Origin: Nonomuraea polychroma
Lineage (GTDB): Bacteria > Actinomycetota > Actinomycetes > Streptosporangiales > Streptosporangiaceae
Assembly: GCF_004011505.1 (NCBI RefSeq)
Contig: NZ_SAUN01000001.1
Span: 7,033,501-7,097,500, forward strand
Length of the DNA stretch: 64,000 bases
Direction: 5' to 3'
In this document: positions 1 to 8,566 of the stretch, one piece after another
Layout: each line of letters opens with the position of its first letter
How positions within the stretch are numbered: the stretch's first letter is position 1
The notes under the pieces: generated by a model
Told to the model about the DNA's origin: nothing
What the model saw: only the letters and a program-made list of their open reading frames with translations
Databases searched by the model: none
Made by a program: the position numbers and the translations under genes

Positions 1-566
1 TGAGCACCCACGAGGTGGCCAAAGTGCTCGGGCTGCTGCCGCAGACCCCCCTCGCGCCCGACGGCATCACCGTCGCCGACCTGGTCGCCCGCGGCCGCTA
101 CCCGCACCAAGGGTGGTTCCGCCGGTGGACCGAACGCGACGACGACGCCGTCACCCGGGCCCTCGACGCCACCGGCACCGCCGACCTGGTCAACCGCCCG
201 CTCCGGCAGCTCTCCGGCGGCCAGCGGCAGCGCGTCTGGGTGGCGATGGCGCTCGCCCAGGACACCGACCTGCTGCTGCTCGACGAACCCACGACCTACC
301 TGGACATCAACCACCAGGTGGAGCTGCTGCGGCTGCTGCGGAAGCTGAACGCGGAGTCCGGGAAGACCATCGTGGTCGTCCTCCACGACCTCAACCTCGC
401 CTGCCGCTTCAGCGACCACGTCATCGCGATGGCGGAAGGCGCCATCGTCGCCGAAGGCGCGCCGACCGAGGTGGTCACCGCCGAGTTGGTCGAGAAAGTC
501 TTCGGCCTCGCCTGCGTGGTGGTGCCCGACCCGGTCGCCGGCACACCGATGGTGGTGCCGTCCTGA
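1..566 (+). CDS. Iron-siderophore ABC importer, ATP-binding subunit (FecE/FepC type), 5' truncated by window edge
   Basis: The reading frame is already open at base 3, so the N-terminus including Walker A lies before the window. What remains shows a Q-loop (LGLLPQ), the ABC signature LSGGQRQR, Walker B with catalytic glutamate (LLLLDEPTTYLD) and the switch histidine (VLHDLN). The TTYLD variant after Walker B and the phrase VADLVARGRYPHQ are typical of FecE/FepC/FhuC ATPases, which energise ferric-siderophore uptake at the cytoplasmic membrane. The gene ends 90 bases before the paired ABC exporter-type genes at 657 and 2450, an arrangement common in actinobacterial siderophore loci. The permease and binding-protein genes are presumably upstream. 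The family call is secure; the particular siderophore cannot be inferred. Confidence 0.9.
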   Translation, partial: STHEVAKVLGLLPQTPLAPDGITVADLVARGRYPHQGWFRRWTERDDDAVTRALDATGTADLVNRPLRQLSGGQRQRVWVAMALAQDTDLLLLDEPTTYLDINHQVELLRLLRKLNAESGKTIVVVLHDLNLACRFSDHVIAMAEGAIVAEGAPTEVVTAELVEKVFGLACVVVPDPVAGTPMVVPS

Positions 567-656
567 TGGCGCCTGCAACCGCCAGGAAGCCAGTGCAGAG
601 CAGGTGAAGCAACGACGGTTCCCGCTATGGGCGGACCGCGAGGTGTTGGTCCGGGC

Positions 657-2444
657 ATGAGTACCCCCGACACCCGCGTCGCCCCGGCCACCCTGCGCAC
701 GGCGACCGGACGCGAGGCCACCCGTTGGGTCGTGGCGCACTGCCGCGCAGTGCCATGGCTGACGGTCGCCGCCGTGCTCACCACGGTGGCCGGGGCGGCG
801 CTTGCCGTGCTGCCGGTGCTCCTGCTCGGCCGGGTGGTCGACGGGGTGATCGCCGGCGAACCACCGTCGATCCTCGTCACGATCGGCGCGCTCATGGTGG
901 CCGCCGCGCTGCTCGGCGCCGTGGCCACCGCGGCGTCGACGTACCTGATCGGACGGCTGGGCGCGGATCTGCTCGCGCGGCTGCGGGAGGGCGCCGTCCG
1001 GGCGGTGCTGGGAATGCCGAGCGCGCGGATCGAGCAGGTCGGCCGGGGGGACGTGCTGTCCAGGGTCGGCGACGATGTGGCCGTCATTTCCAAGGGCATC
1101 CGCACGGCCATCCCCACGGTGTTCTCGGCGGGAGTGCTGGTCGTCATCGCCACGGCCGGCATGTTCGGGCTGGACTGGCGACTCGGCCTGGCGGGCGCCG
1201 GCGCGCTGCCCGCGTACGCGCTGGCCCTGCGCTGGTATCTCCCCCGGTCCGCCCCGCTCTATCGGAGGCAGCGGGCGGCCCAGGCCGATCGTGCGCAAGC
1301 GTTGATCAGTGGTCTGAACGGGATCGACACGGTCCGGGTGTACCGCCTTGAGGACGCCTTCCGTGAGAAGGTCACCAGCGAGTCGTGGCGGGTGCGCGAT
1401 CTCGGTATCGAGGTGTTCCGGCTCTTCGGCCGGTTCGTCGGCAGAGAGAACCGCGCCGAGTTCATCGGGCTGGTCCTGATCGTCGTGGTGGGGTACGCCC
1501 TGCTGGAGGCCGATGCCGCCACCCTGGGCGAGGTGTCGGCGGCCCCGCTGGTGTTCCATCGGCTGTTCAACCCACTGGGCTCCATCATGTTCACCTTCGA
1601 CGAGGCGCAGAAGTCGGGCGCGAGCCTGACCCGGCTGGTCGGGGTGCTGGGCGAGGCCGCGGAGGACCGGCTGGTGGGCAGTGCCGGCGCCGGGTCCGCG
1701 GACGTCACGCCGTACCCGGTGACGGTCAAGGGACTGACGTTCAGCTACCCCGATTCCGAGGAGCCGGTCCTCCGGGACGTCGACCTGACGATCCCGGCCG
1801 GCGGTTCGCTCGCGCTGGTGGGCGCGACGGGCGCGGGCAAGACCACCCTGGCCGCGCTGATCGCGGGCATCGGCGCCCCGCAGGCCGGATCGGTGCGCAT
1901 CGGGTCGACCGACCTCGCGGACCTGGACGAGGCGGGGGCTCGGGCCTTGGTGAGCATCCTGACGCAGGAGACGCACGTGTTCTCCGGTTCGCTCGCCGAC
2001 GACCTGCGGCTGGCCGCGCCGGAAGCGACCGACGCCGAGCTGATGGACGCGTTGCGCACGGCCGGGGCCGACGGGTGGGTCGACGCGCTGCCCGAGGGGC
2101 TGAACACCATGGTCGGCGAGGGGGGCGAGCGCCTGGACGTCACCAAGGCCGCCCAGATCGCCTTGGCCCGGCTGGTGCTGGGCCGGTCGCCGGTGGTGGT
2201 GCTGGACGAGTCGACCGCGGAGGCGGGCAGCGCGGGCGCCGCCGAGCTGGAGCGGGCCGTGTTGGCCGCGTGTTCGGGCCGGACCACGTTGTTCGTGGCG
2301 CACCGGCTGACCCAGGCGATGGCCGCCGACCGGATCGCGGTTTTGGACATGGGACGTGTTGTGGAGCAAGGAACTCACGAGGAGCTGGTGGCTCGGGGCG
2401 GCCGGTATGCGCGGCTGTGGCAGGCCTGGCGAGAAGGTAGTTAG
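657..2444 (+). CDS. ABC transporter permease/ATPase fusion, half of a siderophore-linked heterodimer (intact Walker A, degenerate signature)
   Basis: A 595-residue half-transporter: six-helix membrane domain (about residues 30-320) followed by a nucleotide-binding domain. I chose the ATG at 657 (GAGGTG upstream); an in-frame ATG at 627 would add 10 residues. The ATPase domain has a good Walker A (GATGAGKTTL), Walker B plus catalytic glutamate (VVVLDESTAE) and switch histidine (FVAHRL), but the LSGGQ signature is replaced by a stretch around RLDVTKAAQIALARL. The next gene, 5 bases downstream, shows the opposite set of losses, so the two should form an obligate heterodimer with one working ATP site. 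Position beside a FecE-type ATPase suggests siderophore traffic (export, or IrtAB-like import). Direction of transport is inference. Confidence 0.88.
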   Translation: MSTPDTRVAPATLRTATGREATRWVVAHCRAVPWLTVAAVLTTVAGAALAVLPVLLLGRVVDGVIAGEPPSILVTIGALMVAAALLGAVATAASTYLIGRLGADLLARLREGAVRAVLGMPSARIEQVGRGDVLSRVGDDVAVISKGIRTAIPTVFSAGVLVVIATAGMFGLDWRLGLAGAGALPAYALALRWYLPRSAPLYRRQRAAQADRAQALISGLNGIDTVRVYRLEDAFREKVTSESWRVRDLGIEVFRLFGRFVGRENRAEFIGLVLIVVVGYALLEADAATLGEVSAAPLVFHRLFNPLGSIMFTFDEAQKSGASLTRLVGVLGEAAEDRLVGSAGAGSADVTPYPVTVKGLTFSYPDSEEPVLRDVDLTIPAGGSLALVGATGAGKTTLAALIAGIGAPQAGSVRIGSTDLADLDEAGARALVSILTQETHVFSGSLADDLRLAAPEATDAELMDALRTAGADGWVDALPEGLNTMVGEGGERLDVTKAAQIALARLVLGRSPVVVLDESTAEAGSAGAAELERAVLAACSGRTTLFVAHRLTQAMAADRIAVLDMGRVVEQGTHEELVARGGRYARLWQAWREGS

Positions 2445-2449
2445 CCTCG

Positions 2450-4150
2450 ATGACGACTCCTGACACGCGGCGGCCCCGCCCGGGGTCCGACATCCTCTGG
2501 ACCGCGCTGCGTCGCAACCTCGGCGCCATGACCTGGGGCACCGTCCTCATGGGCATGTACCAGGCGGGTGAGACCGCCTTCCCCATCGCGCTCGGCCTGA
2601 TCGTCGAGCACACGATGCGGGAGCGCAGCCTCGGCTCGCTCGCCCTGTCGATCGCCGCGCTGGCCGTGATCATCACGACCGTGTCGCTGTCGTGGCGGTT
2701 CGGGATGCGCATCCTGCAGAAGGCCAACACGACCGAGGCGCACCGCTGGCGGGTGCGGGTCGCGGCCTGTGGACTCCAGCCGGTGGCCAGGGACGTCGAC
2801 CTCAAGTCCGGCGAGGTCCTGACCATCGCCACCGAGGACGCCGACCAGACCGCCGACATCATCGAGGTGGTGCCGCTGCTGGTCAGTTCGCTGGTCGCGG
2901 TGCTGATCACGGCGGTGGCGCTGGGCATGGCCAGCATCCAGCTCGGCCTGCTGGTGATCGTGGGAACCGTCGCGATCCTGTCGATCCTGAGCGTGATGTC
3001 CAAGCGGATCGGCGTCAGCACCCGCGAACAGCAGGCCCGGGTGGCGCGGGCGGGCGCGAAGGTCGCCGACCTGATCACCGGCCTGCGCCCGCTGCACGGC
3101 TTCGGCGGCAACCACGCGGCGTTCCTGTCCTACCGGAGGGTCAGCACGGAGGCGAAGCGCCAGGCGATCACCGTCGCCCGGGTGAACGGCGCGTACGCGG
3201 GCACCGCACTGGCCCTCAACGCGGTCCTCGCCGCCGCCGTGACGCTGGCGGCGGGCTGGCTCGCGTTCCAGGGCCAGATCACCATCGGGCAGCTCGTCAT
3301 GGCCGTGGGGCTGGCGCAGTTCATCATCGAACCGCTCAAGCTGTTCTCCGAGATGCCGAAGTACGTGATGATGGCGCGCGCGTCGGCCGACCGGATGGCG
3401 CTGGTGCTGGCCGCGCCGCCGGTGATGACCCCGGGGCGGGACCGCCCGTCCGCGGGCGGAGACCTCGAGGTCGACTGCGTCCACTACGGGTCCCTGCGCA
3501 AGCTGTCGTTCCAGGTGTCCGCCGGCGAGTTCGTGGCGATCGCCGCCTACCAGCCGCGCGCGGCGGCCGACCTCGCGGCGGTCCTGGCCGTGAACGTCCC
3601 GCCCGGGGCGTATGAGGGTGTGGTGCGGGTCAGCGGGCAGGAGATCGCGGACCTGTCGATCGAGGCGGTCCGCGAGCACATGCTGGTGAACCCGTACGAC
3701 GGGGAGATCTTCGCGGGCACCCTCCGGACGAACATCGACCCGTCGGGCACCAGCCGGATGCTCGCCGAGGCCGTCGAGGCGTCCATGCTGACCGACGTGG
3801 TCGCCCTCCACCGCGAAGGACTCGACTACGGTGTCCGCGACCGCGGCGCGAACCTTTCCGGTGGGCAGCGCCAACGGCTGTCCCTGGCCCGCGCCCTCGC
3901 CACCGACGCTGACATCCTCGTCCTGCACGACCCGACGACAGCCGTCGACGCGGTCACCGAACAGCTCATCGCGCGCAACGTCGCCGAGCTGCGCCGGGGC
4001 CGCACCACCGTCGTGATCACCAGCAGCCCGGCCCTCCTGGACGCCGCCGACCGGGTCCTCGTCCTGGACGACGGCGTCATCACCGCGGAGGACACGCACA
4101 GGAACCTCCTCACCACGGACGGGGACTATCGCCTGGCCGTGGCCCGCTGA
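2450..4150 (+). CDS. ABC transporter permease/ATPase fusion, partner half (intact LSGGQ, lost Walker A)
   Basis: A 566-residue half-transporter with membrane helices over about residues 25-300 and a C-terminal ATPase domain. The place of Walker A reads VAIAAYQPRAAADLAAVL, with no GxxGxGK[ST], and Walker B (ILVLHDPTTAVD) has proline where the catalytic glutamate should be. The switch region reads VVITSSPALL, without histidine. By contrast the signature LSGGQRQRLSLARAL is perfect. This subunit therefore should not hydrolyse ATP at its own site but supplies the signature to the partner encoded at 657-2444. The short 5-base gap indicates co-translation. Similar paired genes sit in actinobacterial siderophore clusters; substrate is inferred from the neighbouring FecE-type gene only. 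Confidence 0.88.
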   Translation: MTTPDTRRPRPGSDILWTALRRNLGAMTWGTVLMGMYQAGETAFPIALGLIVEHTMRERSLGSLALSIAALAVIITTVSLSWRFGMRILQKANTTEAHRWRVRVAACGLQPVARDVDLKSGEVLTIATEDADQTADIIEVVPLLVSSLVAVLITAVALGMASIQLGLLVIVGTVAILSILSVMSKRIGVSTREQQARVARAGAKVADLITGLRPLHGFGGNHAAFLSYRRVSTEAKRQAITVARVNGAYAGTALALNAVLAAAVTLAAGWLAFQGQITIGQLVMAVGLAQFIIEPLKLFSEMPKYVMMARASADRMALVLAAPPVMTPGRDRPSAGGDLEVDCVHYGSLRKLSFQVSAGEFVAIAAYQPRAAADLAAVLAVNVPPGAYEGVVRVSGQEIADLSIEAVREHMLVNPYDGEIFAGTLRTNIDPSGTSRMLAEAVEASMLTDVVALHREGLDYGVRDRGANLSGGQRQRLSLARALATDADILVLHDPTTAVDAVTEQLIARNVAELRRGRTTVVITSSPALLDAADRVLVLDDGVITAEDTHRNLLTTDGDYRLAVAR

Positions 4151-4201
4151 CCGCTGCACACCCCTTGACCAGACTTAAACAAGAATCCATCATAAGTGGC
4201 C

Positions 4202-7198
4202 ATGCGCCATCGAGTCATCCCCTTACTGTCCGCTACCTTGCTCCTCGCATCCTTCGCACCATTCGCGCCCGCTGCCATGGCCGGCCCGAACGCTGCGCAG
4301 CTGTGGGTCGAGAGTCCACAAAAGACCGTCTATCGCACGACGACGGTCCCGCAGAGTCCCAGCACCTCCATCAAGCTCGTAGCCGCCCGCGGTGAATACG
4401 AGAGCGCGCAGATCGCCGTGCGCGCGAAAGAACGGCTGCGCATCGAGCGCGTCCGATTCGGCAACCTGACCGCCGGCGGCAAACGGCCGATTCCGGGAGC
4501 CAACCTGAGTTACCACTTCGTCGCCTACAAGGACGACAGCAAGGTCGCGGCGAACCCGTTCTTCCCCGACCGTGAGGGCAACCTGCTCTATCCCGAGTCG
4601 GCCATGCCGGACCCGCTGTCCAACGACCGGGCGACCTGGGTCGAAGCCGGCCAGACTCAGCCCGTCTTCGTGACCGGCTTCGTGCCACGCGGCACGGCGC
4701 CCGGCACCTATCGCGGCACGGCGACGGTCGAGACGACTCGCGGCGACTACTCCGTCCCGATCCAGCTCAGCGTGCACAACGTCGAGATCCCCACGATCGA
4801 CAAGTCACCGTTCACCAATTACCACTGGACGATGACGAACGGTTTCACCTGGGACGGCTTCAGCTGGAACGGTGAGGCCGGCCAGGCCTACGACGTCGGC
4901 AAGTATTACTACGGCGTCGAGACCTACAGCGACGCGTGGTTCGACCTCATGGACGAGTTCGCACGCAAGCTTGCCGAATATCGCACCAACATGGTCTGGC
5001 TCCGCACCGACCTGTTCCTGCAGTCCACCGGCACTGAGCTTTCGGAATTCGTCCGGGGAATCCCGAGCGACATCGACTGGACGAACTTCGACCGCTACGT
5101 CGAGGCGTTCAAGCGGCACGGGATCACCAACTTCGCGAACCAGCATCTCATTCACGCGCTGAACAAGATGCCGGACAGCGAAAAGCCCGACGACAGCTGG
5201 AACGCCAAGCTGCCGGACAGCCTGCCTGTCACCGACGCCTTCCTGACGAACTACCTGACCGCGCTGCACCAGCATCTGAAGAGCAAGGGCTGGACGAACG
5301 GCCTGACGTGGTATCAGCACATTCGTGACGAGCCCATCACGGCCGACCAGCGCAACCTCTGGACCTATGTCGCACGCAAGATTCAGCAGATTAACGCCGA
5401 CATCGGCGCCGATTTCCGCACCATGGACGCCGATCCCGAGGGCATCCTGCTCGACGACAAGACCAAGCCCTATGTCGACACCTGGGTTCCGCTGACGCCG
5501 GCATTCGAGCACAAGAAGGCGGGTTACAAGGCACAGCAGGCCGCGGGTCAGGCCCTGTGGGTCTACACGTGTGAGGTCAACACTCCCCCGTGGCTCAACC
5601 GGTTCTGGACGCAGCCCACGATGACCGGCCGCATGCTGTTCTGGGACCTGGAGCGCGAGGGCGTACAGGGGCATCTGCACTGGGCGTGGAATGCGTGGTA
5701 CGTGGGCCCCTGGAAGGGCGACTCCTACATCGTCTATCCCGACAAGGCCAACTTGACGGTGAAGAGTAGCCTGCGTCTCGAGGCACATCGCGATGGTCTT
5801 GAGGACTACGAGCTCCTCAACATCCTGAGGAAGCGCAACCCGGCCCTGGCGGAGCAGATCGTCGACAGTGCGATCAGCCCGGAGGACCCGCGGCGCTACA
5901 CACTCGACCCGGCATATCTCGATACTCTGCACGGCTACATCGTGCGGGCGGCGGCGGGCGAGACCGTCGGCGCGATTCCCCAGCCGACAAGCCCCTATGA
6001 GGGGCAGGCTGTCCCGCGTACGTTCCTGCTCGACAGCACCGATGACAACATCAGCTACTCCGCCGGCTGGGCGCCGAGGCAGCGGCAGTCCGCCTACCTC
6101 GGCAGCGTCCACCTCAGCAAGACCGCCGGCGACAAGGCGACCTACGAGTTCGACGGCACCGGTATCGACGCGTTCTTCGAGAAGAACACGACGACCGGAA
6201 AGGCGTCCGTGTCGGTCGACGGTGGGCCGGCCACGGTGATCGATCTCTATGAGGCGGTCCCGTACGACCGCGTCACCGCATATCGAAAGACCGGGTTGCC
6301 ACCGGGCAAGCACCGCATCGAGATCACCAACCTCGAAAACAGAGAGGTGCGGTTCGACGGATTCCGCGTGCATCTCGCACCTGGGCAGCAGCACTTCGAC
6401 GCGACGTTGAAGGACTTGAAGCTCACCAATGTCGCGGAATTCAGGTTCGAGGGGCATCGCGGTGACTATGCGCTGCTCGTCGACCAGGCGGCGAGCACCG
6501 TCGGCCTGACACCGACGCTGACCGACGCCGGCGGCACGATCACCGTCGATGGCAGCGCCGTGGCCAATGGTGCGACCGTCAACGTCAACGTGGCGAACGG
6601 CAAGAACAAGGTCGAGATCCGCACGCTGGCAAGCGATGGCAAGACCGCGAAGGCCTATGAGCTCACCCTCGTGAAGGGCGCGGTCAACACGGCGGACGCC
6701 AACATCGCCCGCAGCTATTCGGCGGTGTCGGCTTCGGCGGCCCGTGACGGCGATGGCGGCGTGCAATACGGCCCGCAGAAGATGGTCGACGGCGAATACG
6801 GCACGATGTTCGCCGCCAAGCAGGGCTACACCGACGCGAACCCGTTCCCGCACGAGATCGTGCTGGGCTGGAACGAGCCGAAGGCGTTCAACACGCTCGT
6901 GGTCGCGACCCGTGGTGGCATTCCGCAGGGCCTGACCGACGTCGACGTCGAGGTCTCGGCCAACGGCACCGACTGGACGACCGCCGCTCAGGGCGTCGCC
7001 TTCCGGTGGACGCACGACGACGACGACGGAATCATGGAGTACTCGGTCGCCGATCTTCCTGACCTGCAGGGCGTCAGGAAACTGCGTCTGAAGATCAACG
7101 ATGCGAACTACACCCGTTGGAGCATGTATGCCGTCTATGAGCTGGAGCTCTACAACCTGCCGGCTCTTCGTTCGGTGACGAGCAGCCCGACGAGGTAG
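4202..7198 (+). CDS. Secreted multidomain glycoside hydrolase-like protein (DUF4091, GH123-related) with C-terminal discoidin domain
   Basis: About 998 residues. A Sec signal peptide occupies residues 1-27 (hydrophobic core, AMA before the likely cut). It is followed by a beta-sandwich and a TIM-barrel region (about 190-560) ending in the DUF4091 hallmark (LRLEAHRDGLEDYELL). An adjacent Asp-Glu pair lies in HIRDEP, near residues 376-377. GH123 N-acetylgalactosaminidases, structurally related, use such a D-E pair, so this is the likely catalytic site. C-terminal parts look like a jelly-roll carbohydrate-binding module (about 600-730), a cadherin-like beta-sandwich (about 735-825) and an F5/8-type discoidin domain (about 830-990). 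The ATG at 4202 fits the signal peptide; a GTG six bases earlier is possible. The gene stands alone, closed by a strong hairpin. Substrate is unknown. Confidence 0.82.
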   Translation: MRHRVIPLLSATLLLASFAPFAPAAMAGPNAAQLWVESPQKTVYRTTTVPQSPSTSIKLVAARGEYESAQIAVRAKERLRIERVRFGNLTAGGKRPIPGANLSYHFVAYKDDSKVAANPFFPDREGNLLYPESAMPDPLSNDRATWVEAGQTQPVFVTGFVPRGTAPGTYRGTATVETTRGDYSVPIQLSVHNVEIPTIDKSPFTNYHWTMTNGFTWDGFSWNGEAGQAYDVGKYYYGVETYSDAWFDLMDEFARKLAEYRTNMVWLRTDLFLQSTGTELSEFVRGIPSDIDWTNFDRYVEAFKRHGITNFANQHLIHALNKMPDSEKPDDSWNAKLPDSLPVTDAFLTNYLTALHQHLKSKGWTNGLTWYQHIRDEPITADQRNLWTYVARKIQQINADIGADFRTMDADPEGILLDDKTKPYVDTWVPLTPAFEHKKAGYKAQQAAGQALWVYTCEVNTPPWLNRFWTQPTMTGRMLFWDLEREGVQGHLHWAWNAWYVGPWKGDSYIVYPDKANLTVKSSLRLEAHRDGLEDYELLNILRKRNPALAEQIVDSAISPEDPRRYTLDPAYLDTLHGYIVRAAAGETVGAIPQPTSPYEGQAVPRTFLLDSTDDNISYSAGWAPRQRQSAYLGSVHLSKTAGDKATYEFDGTGIDAFFEKNTTTGKASVSVDGGPATVIDLYEAVPYDRVTAYRKTGLPPGKHRIEITNLENREVRFDGFRVHLAPGQQHFDATLKDLKLTNVAEFRFEGHRGDYALLVDQAASTVGLTPTLTDAGGTITVDGSAVANGATVNVNVANGKNKVEIRTLASDGKTAKAYELTLVKGAVNTADANIARSYSAVSASAARDGDGGVQYGPQKMVDGEYGTMFAAKQGYTDANPFPHEIVLGWNEPKAFNTLVVATRGGIPQGLTDVDVEVSANGTDWTTAAQGVAFRWTHDDDDGIMEYSVADLPDLQGVRKLRLKINDANYTRWSMYAVYELELYNLPALRSVTSSPTR

Positions 7199-7234
7199 CC
7201 GCCACCGAGGACTTCGGTGAGGGAAGCAGATTCG

Positions 7235-7265
7235 GGGCCCGTCGCCTTGGTCAGGCGACGGGCCC
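7235..7265. terminator. Perfect 12-bp hairpin between convergent genes
   Basis: The arms GGGCCCGTCGCC and GGCGACGGGCCC pair perfectly around a 7-base loop (TTGGTCA). The hairpin lies 37 bases after the DUF4091 stop and 70 bases after the stop of the convergent ROK gene, so it probably ends both transcripts. There is no long T-run, which is usual for actinomycete terminators. Confidence 0.8.
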
Positions 7266-7334
7266 TGTCTGCGGCGCTGCAGGAGCAACGAACGCGGTCG
7301 GCGGCGGCTGCCGCGGTGAGACTCGCGTTGATCG

Positions 7335-8486
7335 TCAAGAGGAGGGCTTCGGGAGGGGAGCGTCGAAGTCGTAGAGGCGGGCGTCGACGTGATCGAGCGC
7401 GCGCCGTATCGCACCCAGGACCACGGCCTGCTCCCCCAGATCGGAGATCGCCACCGCGGGAGGTTCGAGGCAGAACGGGTCCAGATGCCGGCGCACCGGC
7501 GCAAGCAGCACGTCGCCCGAGCGCGAGACGCCGCCGCCGAGTACCACCAGCTCGGGGTCCACGGTCAGCACCAACGCGGCGATGCCTTCTGCCAGGTCGC
7601 GCGCGTACTGCTCGACCGCCCACTGCGCGCCCGGATCGCCGGACCTGGCCGCGGCGAAGACCTGGGCCGCGGCGTCCTGTGGCGCCGTGCCGGGCGGCAG
7701 GCCCTGGAAACCCGTCAGATGGACGGGCGCGCGGTGCCAGCCCACCAGCGGCAGCGCGCCGATCTCGCCCGCACCGCCCCTGGCGCCTTTGAGCAGCTTG
7801 CCGCCCACCAGGATGCCCGCGCCCGTGCGCACGCCGGACAGCACGAACACCAGGTCGTCGACGCTGCGGGCCTGGCCCCGCCAACGCTCGGCGAGCGCGG
7901 CGAGGTTGCAGTCGTTCTCCACCAGCACGGGGCAGCCGAAGCTCGCGCGTAGCTCGCCCGCCAGATCGAGGCCGGTCCACTCAGGAAGGCCGACCGACAG
8001 CTTCACCACGCCCTCGGCGGTCACCACGCCGGTGGTGCCGGCGCAAACGGCGGCAATGCGGTCCGCGGTGAGCCCGCCGGCCTCCAGGGCGGCCCCGATC
8101 GCTGTCCTGAGGCCCGCCAGTCGCTCGGCGCGGCCGGCAGTGGGGGCGATCTGCTCATCGTGCGCGGCCACGACCGTGCCGTCCAGATCGGCCACGCTGG
8201 CCCTGAGCGTGTAGGAGCCGATGTCGATCCCGAGCACGTGGCCACCCGTCGCGTGGAAGGCGAACAACCTGGCCGGCCGGCCCATCTGGCCGCTCTCCGG
8301 CGGCAACTCCCTGAGCCAGCCCGCCGCCAGCAACTCCTCGACCAGGCCCTCGACGGTCGGTCTGGAGAGTGCGGCCCCCTTGGCGAGGTCGGTCAGTCCC
8401 AGCGGCCCCCGCGACCGGACCGTCCGGAGCGTCGTCACCAGATTGATCCGGCGAAGCCGCGAGGTGTCGCCGCCGCGAATTGTCAC
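7335..8486 (-). CDS. ROK-family transcriptional regulator
   Basis: About 383 residues. An N-terminal winged helix-turn-helix (LTDLAKGAALSRPTVEGL, about residues 30-50) precedes a sugar-kinase-like ROK domain with the phosphate motif GIDIGSYTLRASVAD, the VENDCNLAALAE segment and the glycine-rich GAGILVGGKLLKG. The zinc-binding CxCGxxGC motif of NagC/Mlc-type ROK proteins is absent. I chose the GTG at 8486 because AAGGGGGG lies just upstream at good spacing; an ATG at 8537 would add 17 residues but has no ribosome site. The gene is divergent from the sugar operon at 8567-14572, sharing an 80-base AT-rich promoter region, so it most likely represses that operon in response to the imported sugar. 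Confidence 0.9.
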   Translation of the reverse strand: MTIRGGDTSRLRRINLVTTLRTVRSRGPLGLTDLAKGAALSRPTVEGLVEELLAAGWLRELPPESGQMGRPARLFAFHATGGHVLGIDIGSYTLRASVADLDGTVVAAHDEQIAPTAGRAERLAGLRTAIGAALEAGGLTADRIAAVCAGTTGVVTAEGVVKLSVGLPEWTGLDLAGELRASFGCPVLVENDCNLAALAERWRGQARSVDDLVFVLSGVRTGAGILVGGKLLKGARGGAGEIGALPLVGWHRAPVHLTGFQGLPPGTAPQDAAAQVFAAARSGDPGAQWAVEQYARDLAEGIAALVLTVDPELVVLGGGVSRSGDVLLAPVRRHLDPFCLEPPAVAISDLGEQAVVLGAIRRALDHVDARLYDFDAPLPKPSS

Positions 8487-8566
8487 ACTTGCCCCCCTTG
8501 ACAGATGCTGCGTCCTAGAAATAAAAACATCTTTCATTAATAATGTACAACCTGTGGGGGATGCGG
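8487..8566. promoter_or_regulatory. Divergent promoter/operator region between ROK regulator and sugar operon
   Basis: This 80-base gap is markedly AT-rich (about 8517-8552) in otherwise GC-rich DNA. A perfect TTGACA at 8498-8503 can act as -35 for the rightward operon, with ATAAAA 17 bases on as a weak -10. On the minus strand TTGTAC and TTTTAT at 18-base spacing are a possible pair for the ROK gene. A small inverted repeat CATTAATAATG (8535-8545) is a possible operator half. The GGGGG at 8556-8560 is the ribosome site that favours ATG 8567 as the oxidoreductase start. Confidence 0.5.

Noticed and set aside
2441..4159. Long minus-strand frame (about 570 codons) opposite the second ABC half-transporter
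   Set aside because: Arg/Gly/His-rich product without any recognisable domain; it is the mirror of a clear ABC gene in GC-rich DNA.
4805..7504. Very long minus-strand frame (about 900 codons) opposite the DUF4091 gene
   Set aside because: No domain and biased composition; the plus strand has signal peptide, catalytic and binding domains in order.
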